NCBI GenBank assembly: GCA_016220085.1
Contig: JACRIN010000025.1
Span: forward strand, 37,461 to 101,460
Direction of reading: 5' to 3'
From: Planctomycetota bacterium
GTDB taxonomy: Bacteria > Planctomycetota > UBA1135 > GCA-002686595
Length of the DNA: 64,000 bases
Below the pieces are notes generated by a model. It did no database searches. It had not been told where the DNA came from and worked only from the letters and a program-made list of their open reading frames with translations. The position numbers and the translations under genes were made by a program. Positions 8,057-17,630 of this stretch are shown in pieces; within the stretch, counting starts at the first letter, position 1, and the number at the start of each line of letters is the position of its first letter.

Positions 8057-9169
8057 TCAGCTCTGCGAGCGCGCGCGCCACCGATCGAGCGCCACCGCCG
8101 CGACGATGATCGCGCCGGTGGCGATTTCCTGCACCCCGTTGTCGAGGCCGAGCGTGGTGCAGCCGTTGTCGACGACGGTCATGATCAACGCGCCGATCAA
8201 GGTGCCGACCACCGAGCCCTGGCCGCCCGCCAAGCTCGCGCCGCCGATCACGCACGCGGCGATCACCTTGAGCTCGTAACCTTCCGCGGTCGTCGGGTCG
8301 CCCATCGAGAGGTAGGCGAGCTGCAGCACCGCCGCGAGCCCCGCGCAGCCGACCGCGACGACGTACAGCGCGAACTTCGTGCGCTCGACGCGCACGCCGC
8401 ACAAACGCGCGGTCTCCTCGTTCGAGCCGATCGCGAACACGTTGCGGCCGAAGCGCGTCGAGCGCATCACCAGCGCGACGACGAGCGCGACTCCGGCGAG
8501 GATCCAGACGCCCGGCGCGACGACGGCGCCGAGACCGTTCTCGGACGGCCGCATCAGCTCGCCGAGCCAGCCGGTCGACGACGGATACACCGGTTGGTTG
8601 TCGCCGAGGCCTTTCGCGAGCCCGCGCAGCGCGCCCCACAACCCGAGCGTCGTGATGAAGGGCGAGATCGCGATCCGCGGCGCCAAGCGTTCGCCGACGA
8701 CCAGCAACACGAGCGTGCTCGCGACGCCCGCGCCGAGCGCGACGCCGACGCTCGCGTGCGCCGCGGTCCACACGCCGATCGCCGCGCCGAGCGCCGGCGC
8801 CGCGATGCGCGCCCAACGACCGACGACCACGCCGCCGATCACCGCGCCGACGGCGAGCCCGGTCGCGATCGCGCCGAGCGCCGCGGCCCAAGGCGGCGCG
8901 CCGCCGCGCAAGCAGAGCGCGCCGACGACCGTGCCGAGCGCGATCGTCGAGCCGACCGACAGATCGATGCCGCCCGCGACGATGATCAACGTCGCGCCGA
9001 CCGCCGCGATGCCGACGACCGACGTCTGCTCGAGCATCAGGCGTTGGTTCGACCACGCGAGGAAGTCGCCGCCGGCGAGCGCCGCGAAGAGCAGCCACGT
9101 CGCCGTAAGGCCGAGCGCGGGCCCGAACTTCGCGAACAGGCAGGGAAGCCGCACGCTGGAGCAGTTCAA
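8057..9169 (-). CDS. sugar ABC transporter permease (RbsC/BPD_transp_2 type)
   Basis: 370 aa, about 10 membrane helices. The conserved sequence AGGIDLSVGSTIALGTVVGA (~65-84) is the hallmark of ribose/xylose-type permeases, and the C-terminal half has GGASLAGGQGSVVGTLIGAL. It should form the homodimeric inner-membrane pore of a carbohydrate importer with the ATPase at 9166-10686 and the lipoprotein at 10714-11673. The start overlaps the ATPase stop by 4 bp. It lies in the leftward arm of the fucose regulon, so L-fucose or a fucose oligosaccharide is the inferred cargo. Confidence 0.9.
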   Translation of the reverse strand: MNCSSVRLPCLFAKFGPALGLTATWLLFAALAGGDFLAWSNQRLMLEQTSVVGIAAVGATLIIVAGGIDLSVGSTIALGTVVGALCLRGGAPPWAAALGAIATGLAVGAVIGGVVVGRWARIAAPALGAAIGVWTAAHASVGVALGAGVASTLVLLVVGERLAPRIAISPFITTLGLWGALRGLAKGLGDNQPVYPSSTGWLGELMRPSENGLGAVVAPGVWILAGVALVVALVMRSTRFGRNVFAIGSNEETARLCGVRVERTKFALYVVAVGCAGLAAVLQLAYLSMGDPTTAEGYELKVIAACVIGGASLAGGQGSVVGTLIGALIMTVVDNGCTTLGLDNGVQEIATGAIIVAAVALDRWRARSQS

Positions 9170-10686
9170 GAGCTCGCTCCCGTCGCCGCGAGCAGCACCG
9201 CGTGTTCATCGAGCTCGCCGACCGGGCGCGAGGGTCCGAGCCGTCCGCGGCACATCACCGCGATTCGATCGCACGTGCCGAAGAGCTCCGGCAGGTAGCT
9301 CGACACGAGCACGACCGCTCGCGGCCGATCGCCGGAGCGCGTGAGCTCGTCGATCAACCGGTAGATCTCCGCCTTCGAGCCGACGTCGATGCCTCGCGTC
9401 GGCTCGTCGAGCAACAGGATGTCGGCGTCGGCGTGCAAGAGGCGCGCGAGCGCCACCTTTTGCTGGTTGCCGCCCGAGAGCTTGCCGATCGTCTGGTTCG
9501 GCCCTTCGCACTTCACGCCGAGGCGCGCGAGCCACCCAGCGGCTTCGCGCTCGACGCGCGACGGCGAGATCCAACCGCCGCGTGCGACGCGATCGAGCCG
9601 CGCGAGCACCAGGTTGTCGGCGATCGAAAGCCCGAGCGCGAGCCCTTCGGCCTTGCGGTCCTCGCTGACCAGGCCGACGCCTTGGCGCCAACGCTCGCCC
9701 GGCGTCCGCGGTCCTTCGAGAGCGAGCACGCGCAGGTTGCCGGAGCGCACCGGCGCGAGGCCGAACAGCGCGCGCATGAGCTCGGTGCGCCCCGCGCCGA
9801 CCAGTCCGGCGATGCCGAGCACTTCGCCGCGGCGCAGCTCGAGCGTCGCGTCGAGCGGCAGCCGCTCGCCCGCGAGCGAGAGCACGCGCGCGACGACCTC
9901 GCCGGGCCGCGCGGGCGAGCGCGGGTAGAGCTCGGTCACCGTGCGGCCGACCATCGCCGCGACGAGGCGCGCGACGTCGGTATCCGCGGTCTTTCCGCTC
10001 GCGACGCTGCGGCCGTCGCGCAGCACGGTGTAGCGCTGCGAGAGCGCGAAGACCTCCTCGAGCGCGTGGGAGATGTAGACGATCGCGACGCCGCGCGCGG
10101 CGAGCTTCGCGATCAACGCGAACAGCCGCTCGACGTCCGCGCGGCCGAGGCTCGACGTCGGTTCGTCGAAGACGATCACGCGCGCGTCGCCGGCGAGGCT
10201 GCGCGCGATCTCGACGAGCTGGCGATCCGCGGGGGCGAGCCGTGCGACCGGCGCGTCGACGTCGAGCTCCGCGCGCCCGACCTCGGCGAGCAATTCCCGC
10301 GCGCGCGCGCGCAGCGCGCCCCACGCGACGAAGCCGCTTCGGGTCGGTTGCGCGCCGAGCAGCACGTTCTCCGCGACCGACAGGTGCGGCGCGAGCGAGA
10401 GCTCTTGGTAGATCATCGCGACGCCGCGCGCGCGCCCTTGTGCCGGCGAGCGAGGCGCGTAGGGGCTGCCGTCGAGCTCGATCCGGCCCTCGTCGGGCGC
10501 GAGCGCGCCCGAGAGCACCTTCATCAACGTCGACTTGCCCGCGCCGTTCTCGCCGACGAGCGCGTGCACCTCGCCGGGCGCGACGACGAGGTCGACGCCG
10601 TCGAGCGCGAGCGTCGCGCCGAAGCGATGCTTCACGCCGTGCATCGCGAGGCGCGCGGAGCTGGCGGCAGCGTTCGGCGGCGTCAT
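9166..10686 (-). CDS. sugar ABC transporter ATP-binding protein (RbsA/MglA type, two nucleotide-binding domains)
   Basis: 506 aa with two ABC domains, the usual length for RbsA/MglA. The first domain has Walker A GENGAGKST (~46-54), Q-loop MIYQEL and Walker B VIVFDEPTSSL; its signature is the diverged LAPADRQLVEIARSL. The second domain has the degenerate P-loop GLVGAGRTELMRAL typical of the family and an intact signature LSGGNQQK with LLLDEPTRGIDVG. It powers uptake through the overlapping permease gene. A 27-bp gap separates it from the substrate-binding lipoprotein, so all three genes are probably one transcript from the promoter at ~11.79 kb. Confidence 0.93.
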   Translation of the reverse strand: MTPPNAAASSARLAMHGVKHRFGATLALDGVDLVVAPGEVHALVGENGAGKSTLMKVLSGALAPDEGRIELDGSPYAPRSPAQGRARGVAMIYQELSLAPHLSVAENVLLGAQPTRSGFVAWGALRARARELLAEVGRAELDVDAPVARLAPADRQLVEIARSLAGDARVIVFDEPTSSLGRADVERLFALIAKLAARGVAIVYISHALEEVFALSQRYTVLRDGRSVASGKTADTDVARLVAAMVGRTVTELYPRSPARPGEVVARVLSLAGERLPLDATLELRRGEVLGIAGLVGAGRTELMRALFGLAPVRSGNLRVLALEGPRTPGERWRQGVGLVSEDRKAEGLALGLSIADNLVLARLDRVARGGWISPSRVEREAAGWLARLGVKCEGPNQTIGKLSGGNQQKVALARLLHADADILLLDEPTRGIDVGSKAEIYRLIDELTRSGDRPRAVVLVSSYLPELFGTCDRIAVMCRGRLGPSRPVGELDEHAVLLAATGASS

Positions 10687-10713
10687 CGAGCCGAAAGGTT
10701 ACCGCCCCAAGGG

Positions 10714-11673
10714 TTACTTCAGCAGCAGCGCGATCGCCGGGTCGTTCAGATTCTCGCGGGTCGCGACGACGACGCCGGTGTCGATGCGCGGCTCGACTTG
10801 CTCGCCACGGATCGCGGCGACCAACGTTTTGGTCGCGACGTAGCCCATCTTCCTCGGGTTCTGGACGACGAGCGCGTCGATCTCGCCGGACTTCAGCGCT
10901 TCGACGAGCGGCGGGCTCGCGTCGAAGCCGACGAACCGCTTCTTGCCGGCGAGCCCCGTTTGGCGCAGCGCGAGCAACATGCCCATCGTCGCCGATTCGT
11001 TGGAGCAGAAGATGCCGTCGGCTTCCTCGAGTCGCTCCAGCAGGTTCAACGCCTCGTCCTTCGCTTCGCCCGCGGTCGCGCCGGCGTAGCGGTTGTCGAC
11101 CAGCACTTCGAGCTTGCCCGCGACCGCGGCGAGGAAGCCCTTCTCGCGCGCGTCGGTGCTCGCGGAGCCGACCTGATAGCGCAACAACACCGCCTTGCCC
11201 TTCTGGCCGAGCAGCCCGAGCAGGTGCTCGCCGCCGAGCGTGCCGCCCGCGAGGTTGTCGGTCGCGACGAAGCTCGCGAAGTCGACGCCCGCGGTGCCGT
11301 CGAGGTCGGAGTCGAAGATCACGACCGGGATCTTCGCCCTGGACGCGGCGGCGAGCGGCGCGACCAACGCTTGGTGGTCGAGCGGCGCGATCGCGATGCC
11401 GTCGAGCTTCGCGGAGACGAACTGCTCGACGAGTTGGATCTGTTGCGCGCGGTCGTTCTCCTCCAGCGGGCCCTTCCACTCGACGTCGACGCCGAGCTCC
11501 TGCTCCGCCTCGCGCGCACCGCTCTCGACCGCCTTCCAGAACACGTGGGTCGTGCCCTTCGGGATCACGGCGACGCGCAGGCGCTTCTCGCCGGTCGCCG
11601 TCGGGTCGGAGTCGGGCTTCGAGCAAGCGGGGGCGAGCGCGACGAGCAGCAGGATCCAGCGACTCAGGGTCAT
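10714..11673 (-). CDS. sugar ABC transporter substrate-binding lipoprotein
   Basis: 319 aa from the ATG at 11673, preceded by GAGG. A lipoprotein signal (LLLVALAPAC, Cys17) is followed by a periplasmic-binding-protein type I fold: RLRVAVIPKGTTHVFWKAVE (~32-51), the LDGIAIAPLDHQAL hinge-side segment, and IFCSNESATMGMLLAL plus RFVGFDASP in the second lobe. It belongs to the ribose/galactose/rhamnose-binding group (Peripla_BP_4). It is the first gene of the leftward importer operon, with a ~108-nt leader that carries GGGATGC repeats (about 11716-11750). Cargo inferred as L-fucose from the neighbouring catabolic genes. Confidence 0.9.
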   Translation of the reverse strand: MTLSRWILLLVALAPACSKPDSDPTATGEKRLRVAVIPKGTTHVFWKAVESGAREAEQELGVDVEWKGPLEENDRAQQIQLVEQFVSAKLDGIAIAPLDHQALVAPLAAASRAKIPVVIFDSDLDGTAGVDFASFVATDNLAGGTLGGEHLLGLLGQKGKAVLLRYQVGSASTDAREKGFLAAVAGKLEVLVDNRYAGATAGEAKDEALNLLERLEEADGIFCSNESATMGMLLALRQTGLAGKKRFVGFDASPPLVEALKSGEIDALVVQNPRKMGYVATKTLVAAIRGEQVEPRIDTGVVVATRENLNDPAIALLLK

Positions 11674-11785
11674 CGGGGGCCTCGGGGTTGGGCGGCGCAC
11701 CTCGCCAGGATGCATCGGGGATGCTGCGGGATGCGCGGGGATGCAGCGGCGACCGCCGGGTGGACCTCGGCGACGCGCTCCCGTG

Positions 11786-11825
11786 CCGTTTTACTTGCAA
11801 AAAGTCCGGCCTGCAAATAAAACGG
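11786..11825. promoter_or_regulatory. inverted repeat with two mirror-image promoters between importer and IclR operon
   Basis: Two 14-nt arms, CCGTTTTACTTGCA (11786-11799) and TGCAAATAAAACGG (11812-11825), are inverted copies with 13 of 14 matches around a 12-nt centre. Each arm pair also reads as a promoter: rightward TTGCAA (11795-11800), 17 nt, TAAAAC (11818-11823); leftward TTGCAG (11816-11811), 17 nt, TAAAAC (11793-11788). One site could thus serve both transcription units and be the IclR-family operator. It is A/T-rich in an otherwise GC-rich setting. Seen directly; regulator binding is inferred from position. Confidence 0.7.
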
Positions 11826-11839
11826 CGGTGGAGGTTCCC

Positions 11840-12682
11840 TTGAACGCGTCATCCGCCACCCGCAATGCTCAAAGCAGTCGTTACCGCGCACCGGCGCTCG
11901 AGAAGGGCCTCGACATCGTCGAGCTGCTCTCCGATCGCCCGGATGGACTGAGCCAGACCGAGATCGCGCGTTCGCTCGATCGCTCGGTCGGCGAGATCTT
12001 CCGCATGCTGAATTGCCTCGTCGAGCGAGGTTACCTCGCGATCCAACGACCGGGCGATCGCTACATCCTCACGCTGAAGCTCTTCGAGCTCTCGCACAAG
12101 AACCCGCCGATCCATCGCTTGATCAGCGACGCGGTGCCGTTGATGCGCGAGCTCGCCGAGCGCGTGCACCAGTCGTGTCACCTCGTCGTGATCGAGGCCG
12201 GCCACGGCGTCGTCGTCGCGCAGGTCGACAGCCCGGGCTACATCGGCTTCGCGGTGCGCGTCGGTTCGGTGATCACGCTGCACAAGTCCGCGTCGGGCCG
12301 CGTGCTGCTCGCGTTCCAGACCGGCGAGGACCGCGAGCGCGTGCTCGCGCGTCGAACCGAGGCCGAATCGGCGAGCTTCGACCGCGCCAAGTTCGACGCC
12401 GCGATCGACGCGGTCAAGAAACGCGGTCACGAGGACTGCGAGAGCACCCGCACGCGCGGCGTGCGCGACCTTTCGTTCCCGATCCTCAACCACCGCGGCG
12501 CGGCCGTCGCCGCGCTGACGATCCCCTTCATCGAGCACCTCGACGTGCCGGTCGATCCTTCGCTCTCCGCGTGCAAGCAAGCGCTCGGCGAGACGGCCGG
12601 TCGGCTCTCGGCGCTGATCGGCGGCAAGGCGTCGATGCCCTTCGACCCCGTCGCCACCCGCACGTCTCGCCGCGGGAAGTGA
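11840..12682 (+). CDS. IclR-family transcriptional regulator
   Basis: 280 aa from a TTG at 11840 with GGAGG five bases before it; a GTG at 11828 is in frame but lacks a ribosome-binding site. The N-terminal winged helix (ALEKGLDIVELLSDRPDGLS, then TEIARSLDRSVGEIFRMLN, residues ~16-60) and the C-terminal effector domain (VGSVITLHKSASGRVLLAFQ; DLSFPILNHRGAAVAALTIP) are typical. It is the first gene of the catabolic operon and sits beside the inverted repeat, so it likely controls both arms in response to fucose or a pathway intermediate. The next gene starts at its last stop base. Confidence 0.92.
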   Translation: MNASSATRNAQSSRYRAPALEKGLDIVELLSDRPDGLSQTEIARSLDRSVGEIFRMLNCLVERGYLAIQRPGDRYILTLKLFELSHKNPPIHRLISDAVPLMRELAERVHQSCHLVVIEAGHGVVVAQVDSPGYIGFAVRVGSVITLHKSASGRVLLAFQTGEDRERVLARRTEAESASFDRAKFDAAIDAVKKRGHEDCESTRTRGVRDLSFPILNHRGAAVAALTIPFIEHLDVPVDPSLSACKQALGETAGRLSALIGGKASMPFDPVATRTSRRGK

Positions 12683-13803
12683 TGGCCGTGCGGCGCGAGC
12701 TCGTCGCCGAACTGAGGCAGCGTTGGGACGTGCCCTCGCGTCCGCGCAGCATCGTGTTCATCGGTTCGGGCGGGATCGTCAACGACGCGCACCTGCCCGC
12801 GTACCGCGCGCTCGGCTTCGACATCGCGGGCTGTTTCGACCAGGCTCGCGAGCGCGCGGAGCAAACCGCCGCGCGTTGGAAGTTGCCGCGCGTGTTCGGC
12901 TCGCTCGGCGAGGCCGCGAGCCAGCCCGGCGTCGTGTTCGACGTCGCGTTGCCGCCCGAGGCGGTGTTCGAGACGCTGCAGCGCCTGCCCGACGGCGCGG
13001 TCGCGCTGATCCAGAAGCCGCTCGGCCTGGACCTCGCCGACGCGACGCGCATCCGCGCGGTGTGCAGGGCGAAGAAGCTCGTCGCCGCGGTGAACTTCCA
13101 ACTGCGTTTCTCGCCGGCGATGCTCGCGCTCGCCGACGCGGTCGAGCGCGGGCTCCTCGGACGGCTGATCGAGCTCGAGGTGCACGTCAACTGCCGCATG
13201 CCGTGGGAACTCTGGCCGTTCATGGCCGGGTTGAAGCGCATGGAGTTCGCGCTGCACTCGATCCACTACCTCGACTCGATCCGGCGCTTGCTCGGCGAGC
13301 CTCGCTCGGTGCAAGCGCGCACCGTCAAGCACCCCGATGCGCCGTGGCTCGCGAGCTCGCGCAGCACCGCGATCCTCGACTACGCCGACGACGTGCGCTG
13401 CGCGCTGTCGATCAACCACCACCACAAGCACGGGCCCAAGCACCAGACGAGCCGATTGCGCGTCGAAGGCACGCTCGGCGCCGCGGTGCTGACGATGGGC
13501 GTCAACCTCGACTACCCGCGCGGTCGGCCCGACGAGCTCGAGCTCGCGTTCGCCGATCCCGACGCGCGGCGATCGGAGGAGTGGCACGCGGTGCCGCTCT
13601 GCGGCAATTGGTTCCCCGACGCGTTCCGCGGCACGATGTCGAACCTGCAGCGCTTCGCCGCGGGCGAGGATCGCGTGCTGCTGACGTCGGTCGAGGACGC
13701 GTGGCACACGATGGCGCTCGTCGAAGCGCTCTACGCCGCCGATGCGCGCGGCGGCGTGCCGATCCCGTCGGACGCGAGCGTCGCGGGAGAGGACGGCGCA
13801 TGA
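12682..13803 (+). CDS. Gfo/Idh/MocA-family oxidoreductase
   Basis: 373 aa, ATG overlapping the IclR stop by one base. The N-terminal Rossmann fold (VFIGSGGIVNDAHLPAYRAL, ~25-44) should bind NAD(P). The usual EKP is QKP (LIQKPLGLD, ~111), keeping the important Lys. The C-terminal substrate domain has EFALHSIHYLDSIRRLLGE (~191). It overlaps the lactonase by 4 bp. By position it is the best candidate for the first oxidation, L-fucose to L-fucono-lactone, because no other sugar dehydrogenase of suitable type precedes the lactonase; this is inference, since the family covers many sugar and inositol substrates. Confidence 0.85.
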   Translation: MAVRRELVAELRQRWDVPSRPRSIVFIGSGGIVNDAHLPAYRALGFDIAGCFDQARERAEQTAARWKLPRVFGSLGEAASQPGVVFDVALPPEAVFETLQRLPDGAVALIQKPLGLDLADATRIRAVCRAKKLVAAVNFQLRFSPAMLALADAVERGLLGRLIELEVHVNCRMPWELWPFMAGLKRMEFALHSIHYLDSIRRLLGEPRSVQARTVKHPDAPWLASSRSTAILDYADDVRCALSINHHHKHGPKHQTSRLRVEGTLGAAVLTMGVNLDYPRGRPDELELAFADPDARRSEEWHAVPLCGNWFPDAFRGTMSNLQRFAAGEDRVLLTSVEDAWHTMALVEALYAADARGGVPIPSDASVAGEDGA

Positions 13804-14696
13804 ACGCCTCCGCCGTGCGCGTGGACGCGCACCAACACTTCTGGCAGCTCGCGCGCGGCGACTACGGTTGGCTGAAGCCGGAGCTCGCGGCGCTGTATCG
13901 CGACTTCGGGCCCGCGGACCTCGCACCGTTGCTCGCGCGCCACGCGCTCGACGGCACGATCCTGGTGCAAGCGGCGCCGACCGTCGCCGAGACCGAGTTC
14001 CTGCTCGCGCTCGCGGAGCGCACGCCGTTCGTGCTCGGCGTCGTCGGGTGGCTCGATTTCGACGCCGCGGACGCGGCCGACGTGCTCGTGCGGCTCGCGC
14101 GGCATCCGAAGCTCGTCGGGGTGCGGCCGATGATCCAGGACCTCGCCGACGATCGCTGGATGCTCGCGCCGGGCCTCGCTCCGGTGTTCCGCGCGATGGT
14201 CGAGCATCAGCTCGCGTTCGACGCGTTGGTCAAGCCGCGCCACCTCGCGCACCTCGCGCGGCTCGTCGAGCGGCATCCCGACCTGCGCGTCGTGATCGAC
14301 CACGGCGGAAAGCCGGCGATCGCGGACGGCGGTCGCGCGTGGGGCGGCTTCGAGCGCTGGAGCGAAGCGCTCGCGGAACTCGCGCGCTCGCCGCGCGTCG
14401 CCGCGAAGCTCTCCGGACTCGTCACCGAGGCGCGCGCGGACTGGGTCGCTCCCGAGCTCGCGCCGTTCGTCGACGTGCTCTGCGCGAACTTCCTCCCCGA
14501 CCGACTGTTGTGGGGCAGCGATTGGCCGGTGGTCGAGCTCGCCGGCGGCTACACGCGCTGGTGGGAGGCGACGCACGCGTTGCTCGCTGAGCGGGTGCGC
14601 GACGAGCGCGTCCGGACGGGCCTCTTCGGTCGCAATGCGCTCGAGTTCTATCGGATCTCCAACCCGAGGCCCGCGGCGTGCGGGCGCAACGCATGA
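13800..14696 (+). CDS. amidohydrolase-2 family lactonase, probable L-fucono-1,5-lactonase
   Basis: 298 aa. The metal-binding start VDAHQHFW (~8-15), a central LVKPRHLAHL, VVIDHGGKP (~163-171), AAKLSGLVTEA and the late WGSDWPV (~238-244) are characteristic of COG3618 lactonases such as fuconolactonase and rhamnonolactonase. It should open the lactone to L-fuconate in the cytoplasm. Overlaps of 4 bp with both neighbours tie it to the operon. The placement directly before fuconate dehydratase supports the fucose assignment over other sugars. Confidence 0.88.
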   Translation: MNASAVRVDAHQHFWQLARGDYGWLKPELAALYRDFGPADLAPLLARHALDGTILVQAAPTVAETEFLLALAERTPFVLGVVGWLDFDAADAADVLVRLARHPKLVGVRPMIQDLADDRWMLAPGLAPVFRAMVEHQLAFDALVKPRHLAHLARLVERHPDLRVVIDHGGKPAIADGGRAWGGFERWSEALAELARSPRVAAKLSGLVTEARADWVAPELAPFVDVLCANFLPDRLLWGSDWPVVELAGGYTRWWEATHALLAERVRDERVRTGLFGRNALEFYRISNPRPAACGRNA

Positions 14697-16018
14697 CCTC
14701 CATCCGCATCCTGGGCCTCGAAGCCCTCGACATCCGCTTCCCGACCTCCGACGAACTCGACGGGTCGGACGCGATGCACTCCGATCCGGACTACTCGGCG
14801 GCGTATGCGGTCTTGCGGACGAACGTGCCGGGGCTCGAAGGGCACGGGCTGACGTTCACGATCGGGCGCGGCAACGAGCTCTGCGTCGCGGCATTGCGCT
14901 CGATGTCCCACATGATCGTCGGGCTCACGCTCGATTCGATCACGCGCGACTTCGGCGGCTTCTGGCGCAAGTTGACCAGCGACTCGCAGATGCGCTGGGT
15001 CGGTCCCGAGAAGGGCGTGATCCACCTCGCGACCGCCGCGATCGTCAACGCGGTCTGGGATCTCTACGCGAAGCACGAGCGCAAGCCGCTGTGGAAGCTC
15101 GTCGTCGACATGACGCCCGAGGAAGTCGTCGCGTTGATCGATTTCCGCTACATCAGCGACGCGCTGACGCGCGACGAAGCGCTCGCCATCCTGCGCGCGA
15201 ACGAGCCGACCAAGCACGTGCGCGAGCAGGAGCTCCGAGATCGCGGCTATCCCGCGTACACGACGTCCGCGGGCTGGCTCGGCTATCCCGACGACAAGAT
15301 CCGGCGGCTGTGCCGCGAGGGCATCGCCGCGGGCTGGAACCACTTCAAGATCAAGGTCGGCGCCGATCTGAAGGACGATCTGCGACGCGCGGCGATCGTG
15401 CGCGAGGAGATCGGGCCCGATCGCAAGCTGATGTTCGACGCCAACCAGCGCTGGGACGTCGCCGAGGCGATCACGAACATGCGCGAGCTCGCGCGCTTCC
15501 GGCCCTGGTGGATCGAGGAGCCGACGTCGCCCGACGACGTGCTCGGCCACGCGGCGATCGCGAAGGCGATCCAGCCGATCGGCGTCGCCACCGGCGAGCA
15601 GTGCCAGAACCGCGTGATGTTCAAGCAGCTCCTGCAGGCGAACGCGATCCGCTTCTGCCAGATCGATTCGTGCCGCCTCGGCGACGTCAACGAAGTGCTC
15701 GCGGTGATGCTGATGGCGAAGAAGTTCGGCGTGCCGGTCTGTCCGCACGCCGGCGGGGTCGGGCTCTGCGAGTACGTGAACCACCTGATCATGATCGACT
15801 ACGCCTGCATCTCGGCGTCGCTCGACGATCGCGTCGCCGAGTTCGTCTCGCACCTCCACGAGCACTTCGAGAACCCGAGCGTGGTCGAGGACGGCTGCTA
15901 CTTGCCGCCGCTCGAGCCCGGTTACGGCATCACGATGAAGCGCGAGTCGCTCGCGCGCTTCGCGTACCCCGACGGCCCCGCATGGACCGCGCGGTCGAAG
16001 CGCGTCGCGCAACGCTAG
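14693..16018 (+). CDS. fucD: L-fuconate dehydratase (enolase superfamily)
   Basis: 441 aa from the ATG at 14693 (ATGA overlap with the lactonase). It matches the FucD subgroup across its length: N-terminal DIRFPTSDELDGSDAMHSDP, the KxK pair at Lys219/Lys221 (HFKIKVG), metal ligands in LMFDANQRWD, WIEEPTSPDD and ATGEQCQNRVMFKQLLQ, and the catalytic His352 in CPHAGGVGLCEYVNH. These positions are within one residue of those I recall for the Xanthomonas campestris enzyme (K220, H351). It converts L-fuconate to 2-keto-3-deoxy-L-fuconate. This is the most diagnostic gene of the cluster. Confidence 0.95.
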   Translation: MTSIRILGLEALDIRFPTSDELDGSDAMHSDPDYSAAYAVLRTNVPGLEGHGLTFTIGRGNELCVAALRSMSHMIVGLTLDSITRDFGGFWRKLTSDSQMRWVGPEKGVIHLATAAIVNAVWDLYAKHERKPLWKLVVDMTPEEVVALIDFRYISDALTRDEALAILRANEPTKHVREQELRDRGYPAYTTSAGWLGYPDDKIRRLCREGIAAGWNHFKIKVGADLKDDLRRAAIVREEIGPDRKLMFDANQRWDVAEAITNMRELARFRPWWIEEPTSPDDVLGHAAIAKAIQPIGVATGEQCQNRVMFKQLLQANAIRFCQIDSCRLGDVNEVLAVMLMAKKFGVPVCPHAGGVGLCEYVNHLIMIDYACISASLDDRVAEFVSHLHEHFENPSVVEDGCYLPPLEPGYGITMKRESLARFAYPDGPAWTARSKRVAQR

Positions 16019-16768
<750 letters not shown>

Positions 16769-16770
16769 AG

Positions 16771-17619
16771 ATGAAGCTCTTGCGATGGGGTCCGCGCGGC
16801 GCGGAGAAGCCCGGGTTGCTCGACGCGAGCGGCCGCATCCGTTCACTCGTCGGCCTGATCGACGACGTGCGCGGGGACGTGCTGTTGCCCGAATCGCTCG
16901 CGAAGTTGGCGAAGCTCGATCCGGAGAAGCTGCCGCTCGTCGAGGGCGACGTGCGCCTCGGCGCGTGCGTCGGCGGCGTCGGCAAGTTCCTCTGCATCGG
17001 CTTGAACTACGCCGACCACGCGGCGGAGTCCGGCATGGCGGTGCCGACCGAGCCCGTGATCTTCGACAAGGCGACCAGCGCGATCATTGGCCCGAACGAC
17101 GACGTCGAGATGCCGCGCCGCGGCGAGAAGCTCGACTGGGAGGTCGAGCTCGGCGTCGTGATCGGCAAGCCGGCGAAGTACGTCGAGCGCGCGAAGGCCC
17201 GCGAGCACATCGCGGGCTTCTGCGTGATCAACGATTTGTCCGAGCGTCGGTTCCAGCTCGAAGGCACCGGTCAGTGGATCAAGGGCAAGAGCTGCGACAC
17301 GTTCGGACCGATCGGGCCGTGGCTGGTGACCAAGGACGAAGTGCGCGAGCCGCAGGACCTCGCGATCTGGCTCGAGGTCGACGGCCGTCGCTTCCAGAAC
17401 GGCAACACGCGCACGATGATCTTCGACGTCGACTACCTGGTCGCGTACGTGTCGCAGTTCATGAGCCTGCAACCGGGCGACGTGATCTCGACCGGCACGC
17501 CGCCGGGCGTAGGGCTCGGCCAGAAGCCCGAGCCGATCTGGCTGAAGGTCGGCCAGGCGATGCACCTCGGCATCCAAGGTCTCGGCGAGCAACGGCAACG
17601 CGTGATCGCGGCGCCCTGA
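16771..17619 (+). CDS. FAH-family hydrolase, probable 2,4-diketo-3-deoxy-L-fuconate hydrolase
   Basis: 282 aa. The C-terminal fumarylacetoacetase domain is intact: CIGLNYADHA (~75-84), metal ligands in KLDWEVELGVVIG (~122-134), SCDTFGPIGPWLVTKDE, and STGTPPGVGLGQ. In the non-phosphorylative L-fucose route this family cleaves the diketo acid to pyruvate and L-lactate. The start ATG follows the SDR stop after two bases (TGAAGATG). Assignment rests on family plus position after the SDR. Confidence 0.92.
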   Translation: MKLLRWGPRGAEKPGLLDASGRIRSLVGLIDDVRGDVLLPESLAKLAKLDPEKLPLVEGDVRLGACVGGVGKFLCIGLNYADHAAESGMAVPTEPVIFDKATSAIIGPNDDVEMPRRGEKLDWEVELGVVIGKPAKYVERAKAREHIAGFCVINDLSERRFQLEGTGQWIKGKSCDTFGPIGPWLVTKDEVREPQDLAIWLEVDGRRFQNGNTRTMIFDVDYLVAYVSQFMSLQPGDVISTGTPPGVGLGQKPEPIWLKVGQAMHLGIQGLGEQRQRVIAAP

Positions 17620-17630
17620 AGGCCTGGGCG

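Noticed and set aside
11716..11750. Three GGGATGC copies in the leader of the binding-protein gene, as a riboswitch or CRISPR-like repeat
   Set aside because: Too short and irregular for CRISPR, and no structure of a known riboswitch is evident.
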